Below are positions 8,693 through 16,027 of a stretch of DNA of 56,635 bases, one piece after another. The number at the start of each line of letters is the position of its first letter. Position 1 is the stretch's first letter. The position numbers were made by a program, and so were the translations under genes. The notes under the pieces were generated by a model. It had not been told where the DNA came from. It saw nothing but the letters and a program-made list of their open reading frames with translations, and searched no databases. The stretch lies in assembly GCA_903885795.1 (NCBI GenBank), contig CAISJV010000002.1, positions 1 through 56,635 on the forward strand. Direction: 5' to 3'. Origin of the DNA: an uncultured delta proteobacterium (lineage in GTDB: Bacteria; Desulfobacterota; Syntrophia; Syntrophales; UBA8958).

Positions 8693-9134
8693 AACCGCCA
8701 TCTACGAAAATTCATTTCCTGTAGAGGGTGGAACTTACGAAAACGCCGGGCATGTGTCCAGCCAGATCAAGGCCCTGCTGAAAAGGATGAAAATTTCCAA
8801 GGAGGTTGTCAGGCGGGCGGCTTTGGTCACTTACGAATCAGAGATCAATATCTGTTCCTATGCCAGAAGCGGCAAGATCGTCCTCCGGGTGACGCCGGAG
8901 CACGTCACGATCGAAGCGATTGATGAGGGCCAGGGAATCGTGGATATTGAGCTTGCCATGCAGGAAGGTTATTCGACGGCAACGGACAGGATAAGGGAAA
9001 TGGGTTTTGGGGCAGGGATGGGGTTGTGTAACATCAAGAATTTTTCTGATTTCTTTCGCATCACCTCGGAGATCGGAAAAGGCACCCATCTCAAAATGGT
9101 TATTCGCATTGACAAAGATTTTGATGGGATTTAG
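8679..9134 (+). CDS. RsbW-like anti-sigma / serine-kinase type ATPase
   Basis: A ~151-residue stand-alone GHKL ATPase of the RsbW/SpoIIAB type. The N-box (YESEINICSYA), G1 box (DEGQGI) and G2 box (GFGAGMGLCNI) are present, with the C-terminal GTHLKMVI strand. In classical systems such proteins bind or phosphorylate sigma-factor regulators; in bifurcating-hydrogenase cassettes the role is unknown. The GTG at 8679 is a likely start, overlapping the end of the DRTGG gene; GGAAAGG lies ~13 nt upstream, longer than ideal, so the exact start is uncertain. No partner STAS protein or sigma factor is adjacent. Confidence 0.85.
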   Translation: MLSHETAIYENSFPVEGGTYENAGHVSSQIKALLKRMKISKEVVRRAALVTYESEINICSYARSGKIVLRVTPEHVTIEAIDEGQGIVDIELAMQEGYSTATDRIREMGFGAGMGLCNIKNFSDFFRITSEIGKGTHLKMVIRIDKDFDGI

Positions 9135-9145
9135 TTAAATTTGCC

Positions 9146-9505
9146 GTGAATTTAGAAAACATTGTCAAAGCACTGAATTTAAGGGTTGTCTCCGGTGAGG
9201 AAAAGCTCACTGCCGAGGTCCTCGGGGGGTACGTTGGCGACCTCTTGAGCGATGTCATGGCCAACAGCAAAGAAGGCGATCTCTGGATCACCCGGCAGAT
9301 TCATCAGAACATCGTTGCCGTGGCCAGCCTGAAGGACCATGCCGGAATCATCCTGATTCAGGGTTGTAAACCGGCTGCCGATACCCTGGATAAGGCTCGT
9401 AAGGAAGGCGTCCCGATTATGGTAACGGACATGCCCGGTTTCGAGGTTATCGGCAGGGTATATAACATGATCGCAACAAAGAAGGGTCCCGACCCTTCCC
9501 CATGA
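9146..9505 (+). CDS. DRTGG-domain protein (second copy)
   Basis: A 119-residue single DRTGG domain, with LNLRVVSGEEKL near the start, GGYVGDLLSDVMANSKEGD in the centre and ILIQGCKPAADTLDKARKE near the end. It is paralogous to the first gene of the cassette. The GTG at 9146 is the only sensible start, although the ribosome site is weak. The stop codon lies at the very edge of a strong hairpin terminator (9505-9534), so transcription may partly end here. Confidence 0.85.
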   Translation: MNLENIVKALNLRVVSGEEKLTAEVLGGYVGDLLSDVMANSKEGDLWITRQIHQNIVAVASLKDHAGIILIQGCKPAADTLDKARKEGVPIMVTDMPGFEVIGRVYNMIATKKGPDPSP

Positions 9506-9534
9506 AAAGACCATGAATTCATGGTCTTTTTTTT
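9505..9534 (+). terminator. Palindromic intrinsic terminator inside the cassette
   Basis: Positions 9505-9530 are a perfect 26-bp palindrome (AAAAGACCATGAA and its reverse complement) continuing into eight or more Ts. It follows the stop codon of the second DRTGG gene with no gap and lies 22 bp before the PHP gene, so it would split or attenuate the operon. Being symmetric with A and T runs at both ends, it can act on either strand. Confidence 0.8.
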
Positions 9535-9556
9535 ATATTTCCAGGTTCAGCTCCTG

Positions 9557-10297
9557 ATGAAGGCGTTTCGTTGTGACCTTCACATCCATACCTGCCTGTC
9601 GCCATGCGCTGAACTGGATATGTACCCCCGGGCCATTGTGCGGAAGGTCCGTGAGGAAAAACTAGATATTATCGGCATATGTGATCATAATTCCTCAGAG
9701 AATGCAGCCTCCGTTCAGAGGGCGGCATCCGGTCTTCCCCTGACGGTGCTCCCGGGTATGGAGGTTTCCAGCAGAGAGGAAGTTCATACGCTGGCGCTCT
9801 TTGATAATATGTCCTGTTTACAGCACTTCCAGAAAGTCATCTATGATCACCTGCCCGGTAAAAACGACGAAGATGTTTTCGGATGTCAGGCCATCGTAAA
9901 CGAAAGGGACGAAGTCGAGGGATTCAATCAGCGGCTGCTCATCGGTGCGACGTCTCTATCTCTCCAGGAAATCATTAGCCATATACACCATCTGGAGGGA
10001 CTCGCCATTGCCTCCCATATCGACAGAGAAAGCTTCAGCGTCATCGGGCAATTGGGGTTCATTGACCCTAGCTTCGCCTTTGATGCCTTGGAAGTCACTC
10101 CCCGACTCGGCTTGGCCAAGGCCAGAGAAACCTTTCCCGACCTTAGCAATTATCCTTTTATTACCTCCTCTGACGCCCATTTCCTACGTGATATCGGCGG
10201 GGCTTTTACGGAGTTATGGATGGAGGCAGGAAATTTTCAGGAGCTCGGCATGGCCCTCCGCGGCGAGGCGGGAAGACGTATAATCGGCGGGACTTGA
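9557..10297 (+). CDS. PHP-domain metal-dependent phosphoesterase
   Basis: A 246-residue PHP-fold protein. Metal-binding motifs are all visible: DLHIHTCLSP, GICDHNSSEN, PGMEVSSREEVH, SHIDRE and SSDAHFLRDIG. Stand-alone members hydrolyse nucleotide or sugar phosphates; the substrate here is unknown. The methionine at 9557 is taken as the start since the upstream in-frame ATG at 9521 lies within the terminator stem; the ribosome site is weak. It is followed by the HATPase gene with a single-base gap. PHP genes at this place are typical of the accessory cassette of NuoEF-linked hydrogenases. Confidence 0.9.
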   Translation: MKAFRCDLHIHTCLSPCAELDMYPRAIVRKVREEKLDIIGICDHNSSENAASVQRAASGLPLTVLPGMEVSSREEVHTLALFDNMSCLQHFQKVIYDHLPGKNDEDVFGCQAIVNERDEVEGFNQRLLIGATSLSLQEIISHIHHLEGLAIASHIDRESFSVIGQLGFIDPSFAFDALEVTPRLGLAKARETFPDLSNYPFITSSDAHFLRDIGGAFTELWMEAGNFQELGMALRGEAGRRIIGGT

Positions 10298-10298
10298 C

Positions 10299-10847
10299 AT
10301 GCTGGAGTTAGCCTTACATATTCTTGATATCGCAGAGAATTCCACCCGGGCCGGGGCCAGGCATGTGGGTATACATCTAAATGAAGACCCCGAACATGAT
10401 CTCCTCACTCTGGAGATCACTGACGACGGCGCCGGTATGGATAAGGACACACTGGCTAGGGCCCTCGACCCTTTTTACACGACCAAAAAAGTCCGCCGGG
10501 TGGGGCTGGGGTTGCCGATGCTGGCCCAGGCTGCGGAAAGCGCGGGAGGCCAATTTATCCTGACATCAGAACCGGGCAGAGGGACGCAACTCAAAGTGAC
10601 CTTCGGACTCCATCATCTTGACCGTCAGCCCCTTGGCGATGCTGCCGGGGTCATGGTAACCCTGATCGCCGGAAATCCGGACATTGACTTTACCTATTGT
10701 CATGAGCATGGAGATCATATCTATCACCTCAGCACGGAAGAGATAAAGGAAGAGATCGAGGACGTCCCTATAAATCACATAGAGGTGCTTAAATACATAA
10801 GAAACCATATCGCGAAAGGCATAAAAGAAATCGGATCGGAAGCGTAA
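10299..10847 (+). CDS. Histidine-kinase-type ATPase domain protein
   Basis: A 182-residue protein with an N-terminal GHKL (HATPase_c) domain: N-box HILDIAENSTRAGA, G1 DDGAGM, and TTK...VGLGLPMLAQAAE. No phosphoacceptor histidine domain is present, so it is not a complete sensor kinase. The C-terminal ~60 residues (from AGVMVTLIAGNPDIDFTY) are family specific and include a His-rich CHEHGDHIYHL stretch that could bind metal. It begins 2 bases after the PHP stop and is 33 bp upstream of the NuoE-like gene. Confidence 0.85.
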   Translation: MLELALHILDIAENSTRAGARHVGIHLNEDPEHDLLTLEITDDGAGMDKDTLARALDPFYTTKKVRRVGLGLPMLAQAAESAGGQFILTSEPGRGTQLKVTFGLHHLDRQPLGDAAGVMVTLIAGNPDIDFTYCHEHGDHIYHLSTEEIKEEIEDVPINHIEVLKYIRNHIAKGIKEIGSEA

Positions 10848-10880
10848 GCATCGCTTTACATATGAAGGAGGAAGCAATTC

Positions 10881-11375
10881 ATGAAAGCGGAGAATGACGA
10901 GTTAATAAAAGAATTTTCAGCGGAAAAGATAGACCAATTAGACGAAATCATCGCCAAGTTCAAAGGGAAACCAGGTGGTCTGATTCCTGTCCTTGAGGAG
11001 GCCCAGGTAGCCCTGGAATATCTCCCTGTTTCCATCCAGAAAAAGATCGCCAAGGGTTTGAACCTTCCCCTAAGCCGTGTTTACGGCGTCGTCACCTTTT
11101 ATTCTTTTTTCACCATGACCCCCCGGGGAAGGCATACCGTCCGCGTCTGCCTCGGCACCGCCTGTTACGTCCGGGGGGGCAAGGCCCTTGCGGACGTCAT
11201 TGAAAAAAATTTCGGCGTCAGGGAGGGAGAAACGACTCTCGACCGCAAGTTTACCTATGAGTCGGTCCGTTGCCTGGGCGCCTGCGGCCTCGGACCGGTA
11301 ATTGTTGTGGACAACGACGTTCACGGACGGGTCAAACCGGGGAAAGTCAAAGATATCTTAAATGCTTATAACTGA
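10881..11375 (+). CDS. NuoE-like [2Fe-2S] subunit of NAD-linked formate dehydrogenase
   Basis: A 164-residue homologue of the 24-kDa subunit of complex I and of the small subunit of bifurcating hydrogenases and formate dehydrogenases. The four cluster cysteines fall in CLGTACYVRGG and CLGACGLGP, the thioredoxin-like arrangement that binds one [2Fe-2S]. It passes electrons between the flavin of the NuoF-like subunit and other clusters. AAGGAGG lies 9 nt before the ATG. The gene is followed after 19 bp by a ferredoxin and then by the NuoF-GltD fusion, the order seen in HydCB- and FdhCB-type operons. Confidence 0.95.
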   Translation: MKAENDELIKEFSAEKIDQLDEIIAKFKGKPGGLIPVLEEAQVALEYLPVSIQKKIAKGLNLPLSRVYGVVTFYSFFTMTPRGRHTVRVCLGTACYVRGGKALADVIEKNFGVREGETTLDRKFTYESVRCLGACGLGPVIVVDNDVHGRVKPGKVKDILNAYN

Positions 11376-11394
11376 TAAAAAGTGAGGATACCTT

Positions 11395-11778
11395 ATGGCA
11401 AAGATCACGATTGAAGATTTAAAGAAAATCAAGGAACGGGTCCATGCGGAAACGGCCCTGCGGGATGGTCACTTGCGTGTCAAGGTCACCGTTCATATGG
11501 GTACCTGCGGTATCGCTTCGGGGGCCAAGGATGTCATGGACTCCCTGTTGAGGGAAATTGAAGAAGCCGGGGTGTCGGATGTTTCCGTTACCACCTCGGG
11601 CTGCATGGGTCTTTGCAGCAGGGAACCACTGGTTACCGTCGAGATCCTCAACCAGGACCCGATCAAGTACGAATACATGAATTCAAACAAAATGCGTCAG
11701 GTCTTCAAACGGCACATTCTGGAAGGAGAAATTCAAAATCCCTTCGTACTGGCCCGGGGCGCGGAAACACAAAAATAG
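11395..11778 (+). CDS. Thioredoxin-like [2Fe-2S] ferredoxin
   Basis: A 127-residue protein of the small [2Fe-2S] ferredoxin family that accompanies NuoF-like subunits. The predicted ligands are in MGTCGIASGAKDV and TTSGCMGLCSREP, with the usual MNSNKMRQVFKRHILEG C-terminal segment. Homologues form an extra electron-transfer subunit in bifurcating complexes. Start ATG at 11395 is preceded by GTGAGG. It is 18 bp upstream of the NuoF-GltD start and overlaps nothing. Confidence 0.92.
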   Translation: MAKITIEDLKKIKERVHAETALRDGHLRVKVTVHMGTCGIASGAKDVMDSLLREIEEAGVSDVSVTTSGCMGLCSREPLVTVEILNQDPIKYEYMNSNKMRQVFKRHILEGEIQNPFVLARGAETQK

Positions 11779-11796
11779 AAGGAGGAGATGAACCTA

Positions 11797-14700
11797 ATGA
11801 AGGTATTCCGATCGCACTTACTGATTTGTGGCGGCACCGGCTGCCATGCCTCCGGAAGTCTGAACGTCAAGAAGGCATTAGTCGCAGAGCTTACCAAAAG
11901 AAAGCTCTCCGAAGAAATCAAGATCGTAGAAACGGGGTGTAACGGCTTCTGCGCCATGGGTCCGATCATGGTTGTCTATCCCGAAGGCATCATCTATATG
12001 CTGGTCACAGCCGAAGACATCCCTGAACTTGTAGAAGAACACCTGATCAAGGGCCGTATTCTCGAACGGCTCCTCTACAGGGAGCCTACCACGGAAGAGA
12101 TTATCCCGACGATGCAGGATATCCCCTTTTTCGCCCTCCAGGAGCTGCGAGTCCTCAGGAATCGGGGGCTCATCGATCCGGAGAAAATTGAAGAATATAT
12201 CGCCCGGGACGGCTACCAGGGAATGGTCAAGGCCCTGACCGAAATGACCGCCGCGGACATCGTCCAGGAAGTCCTCACTTCGGGTCTGCGCGGCAGGGGC
12301 GGCGCGGGCTTCCCCACGGGACTGAAATGGAAATTTGCCGCCGCCTCCGCCGGAGACGTCAAATACGTTTTGTGTAACGCCGACGAAGGAGACCCCGGGG
12401 CCTTCATGGACCGGAGCGTCCTCGAATCGGACCCCCATGCCGTTCTTGAAGGCATGGTCATCGCCGCCAAGGCCATCGGCTCCAACCACGGTTACATCTA
12501 CTGCCGCGCCGAATATCCCCTGGCGATCAGCCGTTTGAATATCGCTATTGACCAGGCCAAGGAGATGGGGCTTCTGGGCAGGAATATCCTGGGCACGGGC
12601 TTTGACTTTGACCTGGAAATCTATCAGGGAGCCGGGGCCTTTGTCTGCGGCGAGGAAACCGCCCTGATGACCTCCATCGAAGGAAAGAGAGGGATGCCTC
12701 GTCCCCGTCCACCCTTCCCCGCTATCGCCGGTCTCTGGCAACGTCCATCCGTCCTCAATAACGTGGAAACCCTTGCCAATATAGGCCAACTCATCCTGCG
12801 GGGTGGCGCCTGGTATGCCAGCGTCGGTACAGAAAAAAGCAAGGGAACAAAGGTTTTTGCCCTTACCGGGGACGTCAACAACGTCGGTCTCGTGGAAGTA
12901 CCCATGGGCACCACCCTCGGAACCATCGTCTTTGATATCGGCGGCGGCATCCCCAAGGGCAAGAAATTCAAAGCCGCCCAGTTGGGGGGACCATCGGGAG
13001 GCATGATTCCCATGCAGCACCTCAATGCCCCTATTGACTACGAAAAGGTGGCAGAACTGGGCGCCATCATGGGGTCCGGCGGTATGATCGTCATGAACGA
13101 GGATTCCTGTGCTGTCGACATGGCCCGGTTCTTCATGGATTTCTGCCAGGATGAGTCCTGCGGCAAGTGTACGCCCTGTCGGGAAGGAACCAAGCGGATG
13201 CTCCAGATCCTGGTGAATATTACTCAGGGCAAGGGCAAGGAAGGGGATATCGAACTGCTGGAGGAGATGGCCCCCATTATCAAGGACGCCTCCCTCTGCG
13301 GCTTGGGCCAGACGGCGCCGAACCCGATCCTCAGCACCATCCGTTATTTTCGGAAGGAATATGAGGATCACATCCGTAACCACCGTTGTGATGCGGCGGT
13401 CTGTACCGCCCTGTTCAAGTCCCCCTGCCAGCATACCTGTCCCATTGAAATGGATATTCCGGCCTATATCACCCTGATCCGGGCCAACCGCATGGAAGAC
13501 GCCTATAAAATGCTGCTCCGCACCAATCCTTTCCCGTCGGTCTGCGGGCGGGTCTGCGATCATAAATGCCAGACCAAATGCCGCCGCGGTAAGATGGATG
13601 AACCAATTGCCATCAAATTCCTCAAGCGCTTCATTACTGACAACGCCCCGCGGCCCAAGACCGAACCGGTTCCCGTAACCCGCAAAGAAAAGATCGCCGT
13701 CGTCGGCGCCGGTCCTGCGGGCTTGACGGCGGCCCGTGACCTTGCCCTGCGTGGTTACAAGGTAACTGTTTACGAAGAGCTTTCCGAACCGGGGGGCATG
13801 CTCCGCTGGGCCATTCCCGCCTACCGCCTTCCCCGCAATATCCTGGCAAACGAAATCGCCGACGTGACGGCCCTGGGAGTGGAGATCAAATGCAATATCC
13901 GGGTGGGAAGAGAGCTGTCCTTTAGCAAACTGAATAAGAATTATGATTATGTCTATCTGGCCCCTGGGGCCCACAAGAGCCAAAAGATGGGCGTAGAAGG
14001 GGAAGACATCCCCGGTGTCCATGGGGGAGTAGAATTCCTCCGGGACTTCAACGCCCATGAAGACGCCTGGGTTAAAGGTGAAAAAACGCTGGGATCGAAG
14101 GTCGCCGTGATCGGCGGCGGGAATTCAGCCATTGACGCCGCCCGGGTGGCCCTGCGTCTCGGAACAGATGTCACGATCCTCTATCGCCGGGAGCGGAAGG
14201 ATATGCCCGCAGCGGACGAAGAGATAATCGCCGCGGAAGATGAAGGGATCAAAATAGAATACCTCGTCGCCCCTCTGAAGATCGAGGCCAAAGACGGGAA
14301 AGTCTCCGGGATCACCTGCGAACGTATGAAGCTTGGCGAGTTCGACCGCAGCGGCAGAAAGAAGCCGGTAGCCATCCCCGGTTCGGCCTTCACGCTGTCA
14401 GTTGACGCCATTGTGGCTTCCATTGGCCAGGCCCCGGATCTGACTTTTGTACCCAAAGACAGCGGTGTCATAGTCAATAAGTGGGATTGCTTCGATCTGG
14501 CGAAGGGCAGCAAGTCCCGGACTACAGACGCCAGATTCTATGCCGGCGGAGACGCCGTAACAGGACCGGATACTGTTATCGGCGCCATCGCCGCTGGTCA
14601 TCAGGCGGCAAGAGATATGGACGCCGCCATCCGTATGGCCGCCGGCGAACCGGCATACGAAGAGCCGACGATAGAGAAGATAGATATTCCCCTGATTATC

Positions 14701-14853
14701 GACGAGGAGGGCGAGGAAGCGCCCCAGGGAAAGATGCCGGAATTACACGGGCCGGAGCGTAAAACAAGCTTTGTGGAAGTTGAACTCGGCTTCACAATGG
14801 AAGACGCCGTCAAAGAGGCAGCCCGCTGCCTCCGGTGTGACGCGGAAATCTGA
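11797..14853 (+). CDS. NuoF-GltD fusion: NAD(P)H-binding flavoprotein subunit
   Basis: A ~1018-residue fusion. Residues 1-90: thioredoxin-like [2Fe-2S] domain (GTGCHASGS, TGCNGFCAMG). Residues ~120-525: NuoF core with the NADH loop GRGGAGFPTG, the FMN segment NADEGDPGAFMD and a [4Fe-4S] site (SCGKCTPCREG ... CGLGQ). From ~530: a GltD/NfnB-like module with a cysteine-rich entry (CQHTCPIEMDIP, CGRVCDHKCQTKC), an FAD Rossmann motif [12 protein letters not shown] near 637 and a second nucleotide motif VIGGGNSAIDAA near 770. Two separate pyridine-nucleotide sites are therefore present. I start at 11797, since GGAGGAG is 9 nt upstream; the ATG at 11788 is too close to that site. It should be the NAD(P)-reducing hub of the formate dehydrogenase. 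Confidence 0.95.
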   Translation: MKVFRSHLLICGGTGCHASGSLNVKKALVAELTKRKLSEEIKIVETGCNGFCAMGPIMVVYPEGIIYMLVTAEDIPELVEEHLIKGRILERLLYREPTTEEIIPTMQDIPFFALQELRVLRNRGLIDPEKIEEYIARDGYQGMVKALTEMTAADIVQEVLTSGLRGRGGAGFPTGLKWKFAAASAGDVKYVLCNADEGDPGAFMDRSVLESDPHAVLEGMVIAAKAIGSNHGYIYCRAEYPLAISRLNIAIDQAKEMGLLGRNILGTGFDFDLEIYQGAGAFVCGEETALMTSIEGKRGMPRPRPPFPAIAGLWQRPSVLNNVETLANIGQLILRGGAWYASVGTEKSKGTKVFALTGDVNNVGLVEVPMGTTLGTIVFDIGGGIPKGKKFKAAQLGGPSGGMIPMQHLNAPIDYEKVAELGAIMGSGGMIVMNEDSCAVDMARFFMDFCQDESCGKCTPCREGTKRMLQILVNITQGKGKEGDIELLEEMAPIIKDASLCGLGQTAPNPILSTIRYFRKEYEDHIRNHRCDAAVCTALFKSPCQHTCPIEMDIPAYITLIRANRMEDAYKMLLRTNPFPSVCGRVCDHKCQTKCRRGKMDEPIAIKFLKRFITDNAPRPKTEPVPVTRKEKIAVVGAGPAGLTAARDLALRGYKVTVYEELSEPGGMLRWAIPAYRLPRNILANEIADVTALGVEIKCNIRVGRELSFSKLNKNYDYVYLAPGAHKSQKMGVEGEDIPGVHGGVEFLRDFNAHEDAWVKGEKTLGSKVAVIGGGNSAIDAARVALRLGTDVTILYRRERKDMPAADEEIIAAEDEGIKIEYLVAPLKIEAKDGKVSGITCERMKLGEFDRSGRKKPVAIPGSAFTLSVDAIVASIGQAPDLTFVPKDSGVIVNKWDCFDLAKGSKSRTTDARFYAGGDAVTGPDTVIGAIAAGHQAARDMDAAIRMAAGEPAYEEPTIEKIDIPLIIDEEGEEAPQGKMPELHGPERKTSFVEVELGFTMEDAVKEAARCLRCDAEI

Positions 14854-14861
14854 TTGAATAT

Positions 14862-15974
14862 ATGAGCGATTCACGGGCATCCAAACTGGCCGGGCTCCTG
14901 GTTGATTATTCAGTGGCCGTGCAGCCTGGCGATAAAGTTGTGATCAACGGCAGCGCCGATGCGGGGCTGCTCCTGAGGGAAGTCTATACCGCCGTCTTGA
15001 AGGCGGGAGGTTATCCCCTCCTGCTTGTTTCCCTGTCCGGCATGGACGAGATTCTTTACAGGAATGCCACGGATGACCAGTTGCGCTTCGTGGCGCCACC
15101 TCTCAAGGCGATCATGGAAACCTACGATGTGAGTATTTCCATCGCCAGTACGGATAACACGAGGTCTTTGAGCGGCGTCGATCCCGGCAGGGTGATGCTC
15201 CGCAGCCAGGGACGTCGTGAGATCCTGGATATTTTCATGGCCCGGTCGGCGCGGGGAGAACTGCGCTGGACGGGGACCCTTTTCCCTACCAACGCCTACG
15301 CCCAGGACGCCGACATGAGTCTTTCCGATTATGAAGATTTCGTCTATGGGGCTTGTATGCCTGACCTCAACGACCCGGTTGGTTACTGGCGTAATTTTTC
15401 CGCCGGGCAACAAAAAATCATCGACTGGCTGCATGGAAAGAAGCAGGTTCATATCAAAGGGAAGAATACGGATCTTCGCCTGAGTATCGCCGGTCGGGTC
15501 TTCCGCAATTGCGACGGTCATCACAATATGCCGGACGGTGAAATTTTTACGGGACCCGTGGAAGACAGCCTGGAGGGACATGTCTGCTTTTCCTATCCCG
15601 CCATTTATCAGGGGCGGGAAGTGACGGGGATAATCCTTGATTTTTCAAAGGGTAAAGTCGTGCAGGCCCGGGCGGAAAAGAACGAGGACTTTCTCCGCAA
15701 GATGGTCGCTACGGATGAAGGCTCCCGTTACGCCGGCGAGTTTGCCATCGGAACCAATGAAGGAATCAAGAATTTTACCCGCCAGATCCTCTTTGACGAA
15801 AAGATCGCCGGCAGCTTTCATCTGGCCCTGGGGTCGGGGTATCCCGAAACGGGAAGCGTCAATAAGTCGGCCATTCACTGGGACATGATCTGTGACCTCC
15901 GGGAAGGGGGCGAGATCAGGGTGGACGATGAATTGTTCTATAAGGACGGAAAATTTGTGATCAACCTCCCTTAG
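14862..15974 (+). CDS. M29-family (thermophilic metalloprotease-type) aminopeptidase
   Basis: A 370-residue cytoplasmic protein of the M29/AmpS aminopeptidase family, which removes N-terminal residues from peptides using a two-metal centre. Visible signatures include the N-terminal KLAGLLVDYSVAVQPGDKVVI, the EGHVCFSYPA substrate region, EFAIGTNEGI and the C-terminal SYPETGS-like GSGYPETGSVNKSAIHWDM motif with the metal-binding histidine and aspartate. It begins 8 bp after the NuoF-GltD stop and ends 53 bp before the formate dehydrogenase catalytic gene, an odd place for a peptidase. No signal peptide is seen. Confidence 0.88.
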   Translation: MSDSRASKLAGLLVDYSVAVQPGDKVVINGSADAGLLLREVYTAVLKAGGYPLLLVSLSGMDEILYRNATDDQLRFVAPPLKAIMETYDVSISIASTDNTRSLSGVDPGRVMLRSQGRREILDIFMARSARGELRWTGTLFPTNAYAQDADMSLSDYEDFVYGACMPDLNDPVGYWRNFSAGQQKIIDWLHGKKQVHIKGKNTDLRLSIAGRVFRNCDGHHNMPDGEIFTGPVEDSLEGHVCFSYPAIYQGREVTGIILDFSKGKVVQARAEKNEDFLRKMVATDEGSRYAGEFAIGTNEGIKNFTRQILFDEKIAGSFHLALGSGYPETGSVNKSAIHWDMICDLREGGEIRVDDELFYKDGKFVINLP

Positions 15975-16027
15975 CGGGTGAGGTCTCACATAATGTTTAT
16001 GACTCAAGTGATATTAAGGAGTGTGAC

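Noticed and set aside
11878-14058. Very long (726-codon) open frame on the minus strand opposite NuoF-GltD
   Set aside because: It is antisense to a gene with unmistakable motifs, has biased Gly/Asp/His composition and no family signature; high-GC coding DNA often leaves such shadows.
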